From Firmicutes bacterium UBA4975 (GTDB lineage Bacteria > Bacillota > Proteinivoracia > UBA4975): a stretch of 6,814 nucleotides of DNA. Shown piece after piece: positions 5,818-6,814 of this stretch (position 1 is the first letter of the stretch; every line of letters starts with the position of its first letter). The stretch is from NCBI GenBank assembly GCA_002397155.1, contig DGZR01000048.1, positions 21,986 through 28,799 of the forward strand. The letters run 5' to 3'. The translations under genes and the position numbers were made by a program. Under the pieces are notes generated by a model. It saw only the letters and a list, made by a program, of their open reading frames with translations. It was not told the DNA's origin and did not search any database.

Positions 5818-6801
5818 TTACTCTCCCTCCCACATGCCCGCGCCCAGGGCGACGTTGTAGATGATCTTGTCCGGACGATGCCCTGCGTCCTTGCTGGCGT
5901 ACTCGGCATAGCCCGGCTCAACCCCTGCCACTTCCCGGATTAGGGTTTCGACCCCTTTGGTCATGGCCCCCCCGCCGGATAGCAGCACCCGGTCAAAGTT
6001 ATCGCCGGCCTGTTCAGAATAATTTGTCCGGTAGTACTCCAAAGAACGTTGAATCTCCCGGCCCAGTTCCCGCCGCCAAGAAATCAGCCAGTCTTCCCGA
6101 TATTCGCCCCGCAGTTTTAAAGTCTCGGCTTCGGGAGCGGATCTACCGGCGGCAGCGGCAATTGTCCCGGTAGCTTCGGTGCCGCCTATTGATAGGCTAC
6201 GAGAGAAGACGAGTTTGGTCTCGCTGTAAAAGTGGACCTGGGTTGATTCAGCCCCGATATCGATTACCAGGGAAGAACCAACGGCGCCCTTTAAAAGCCA
6301 GCGCCCCAAGGCCATGGGGGCGATGTCTAGGCTCACCAGCTTAATCCCCGCTTCTTTTATGGCCTGGGCGTAGCGATGGACGATGGAATCCCGCACAGCC
6401 ACCAGCAAAAAGTTTTGCGTCTCCCCTTCTTCGCTGATGTCGGTGCCTTGGTGAATCCAGTCCAATTGGGCCTCTTCAAGGGCAAAGGGCAGCACCCGCC
6501 TGGCTTCCCATTCGATGGCTTCGGCGGTGTCCTTGGCCTTCATCCGGGGGAGCTTAATATGGCGGAGGACTAGGGTGCTGGCAGGCAGGGTGGCCACGAC
6601 AAAGTGGTGGTCTAATTGGTGCTGGCGAAAGTTCTGGCGGAGGAAATCGGAGATGCCCTGACCGTCCTGAAGGACCCCCTTGCTCACCGCCCCGGTAGGG
6701 GTGTTAAGGCCCAGTATCAGGGGCCGCCCCTTCCGGGAAGGCAGGCAGACCTTGGTCATGGCCGAACCGATGTCCAGACCGAGTTTGTATTTCTTTGCCA
6801 T
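5818..6801 (-). CDS. pilM: Type IV pilus assembly protein PilM (actin-like ATPase fold)
   Basis: PilM is the cytoplasmic FtsA/actin-like component of the T4P alignment complex. It binds nucleotide and the N-terminal tail of PilN. The 327-residue product has no membrane segment and carries the expected actin-fold signatures: a phosphate-1 loop LGLDIGSAMTKV (residues 7-18), a phosphate-2 loop VIDIGAEST (179-187) followed by RSLSIGG (201-207), and an adenosine-type motif LLSGGGAM (273-280). The segment around 81-107 (IKLPRM, EAIEWEARRVLPF) is also typical of PilM. The ATG start puts the phosphate-1 loop at its usual distance from the N-terminus. Only 13 bases lie upstream in the window, so the ribosome site (a weak GGGGGT is visible) and any promoter cannot be judged. 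The stop lies 3 nt before pilN. G+C is high compared with the pilin genes downstream. FtsA itself is less likely because of the neighbouring pilN and pilO. Confidence 0.95.
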   Translation of the reverse strand: MAKKYKLGLDIGSAMTKVCLPSRKGRPLILGLNTPTGAVSKGVLQDGQGISDFLRQNFRQHQLDHHFVVATLPASTLVLRHIKLPRMKAKDTAEAIEWEARRVLPFALEEAQLDWIHQGTDISEEGETQNFLLVAVRDSIVHRYAQAIKEAGIKLVSLDIAPMALGRWLLKGAVGSSLVIDIGAESTQVHFYSETKLVFSRSLSIGGTEATGTIAAAAGRSAPEAETLKLRGEYREDWLISWRRELGREIQRSLEYYRTNYSEQAGDNFDRVLLSGGGAMTKGVETLIREVAGVEPGYAEYASKDAGHRPDKIIYNVALGAGMWEGE

Positions 6802-6814
6802 GACGGTTACCCCC

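Overview
The window is almost entirely one minus-strand gene run, read from right to left. It encodes the inner part of a type IV pilus (T4P) machine, followed by an unrelated membrane transporter. The gene set suggests a Gram-positive-type Firmicute of the class Clostridia, probably a Peptococcaceae/Moorella/Desulfotomaculum-like lineage. The reasons are strong Shine-Dalgarno sites, PilM-PilN-PilO with no PilP or secretin PilQ after them, and a PilX with a large Gly/Ser/Asn-rich domain. The organism is an inference from layout and style, not from a match.

Layout in transcription order: pilM (6801-5818, actin-like cytoplasmic ATPase fold), pilN (5814-5266) and pilO (5276-4695), which form the alignment complex; pilD (4695-3940), the prepilin peptidase/N-methylase; then three prepilin-like genes, a PilX/GspK-like one (3863-2493), a PilV/GspI-like one (2465-2112) and a PilW/GspJ-like one (2111-1113). 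Junctions are tight: 3 nt between pilM and pilN, an 11-nt pilN/pilO overlap, a TGATG pilO/pilD overlap, and no gap between pilV and pilW. The one larger break is 76 nt before pilX and holds a possible internal promoter. A hairpin plus T6 tract about 53-80 nt after pilW probably ends the pilus transcript. The EamA-family transporter gene (980-96) follows. The first 95 bases hold no gene that can be called.

How it works together: PilM binds the PilN N-terminus in the cytoplasm. PilN and PilO are bitopic membrane proteins that assemble through coiled coils and ferredoxin-like domains. PilD cuts and methylates the prepilins. The three minor pilins would form a priming or tip complex like GspI-J-K, with the PilX-like subunit lacking the usual Glu5. 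The major pilin, PilB/PilT ATPases and PilC platform are not in the window and would be expected upstream of pilM.

The most notable features are a marked drop in G+C across the minor-pilin genes compared with pilM and the transporter, a large PilX-like protein with a probable surface-exposed beta-rich region, and a two-part PilW-like protein whose C-terminal 140 residues I cannot assign. I found no CRISPR array, RNA gene, intact insertion sequence or clearly new system.
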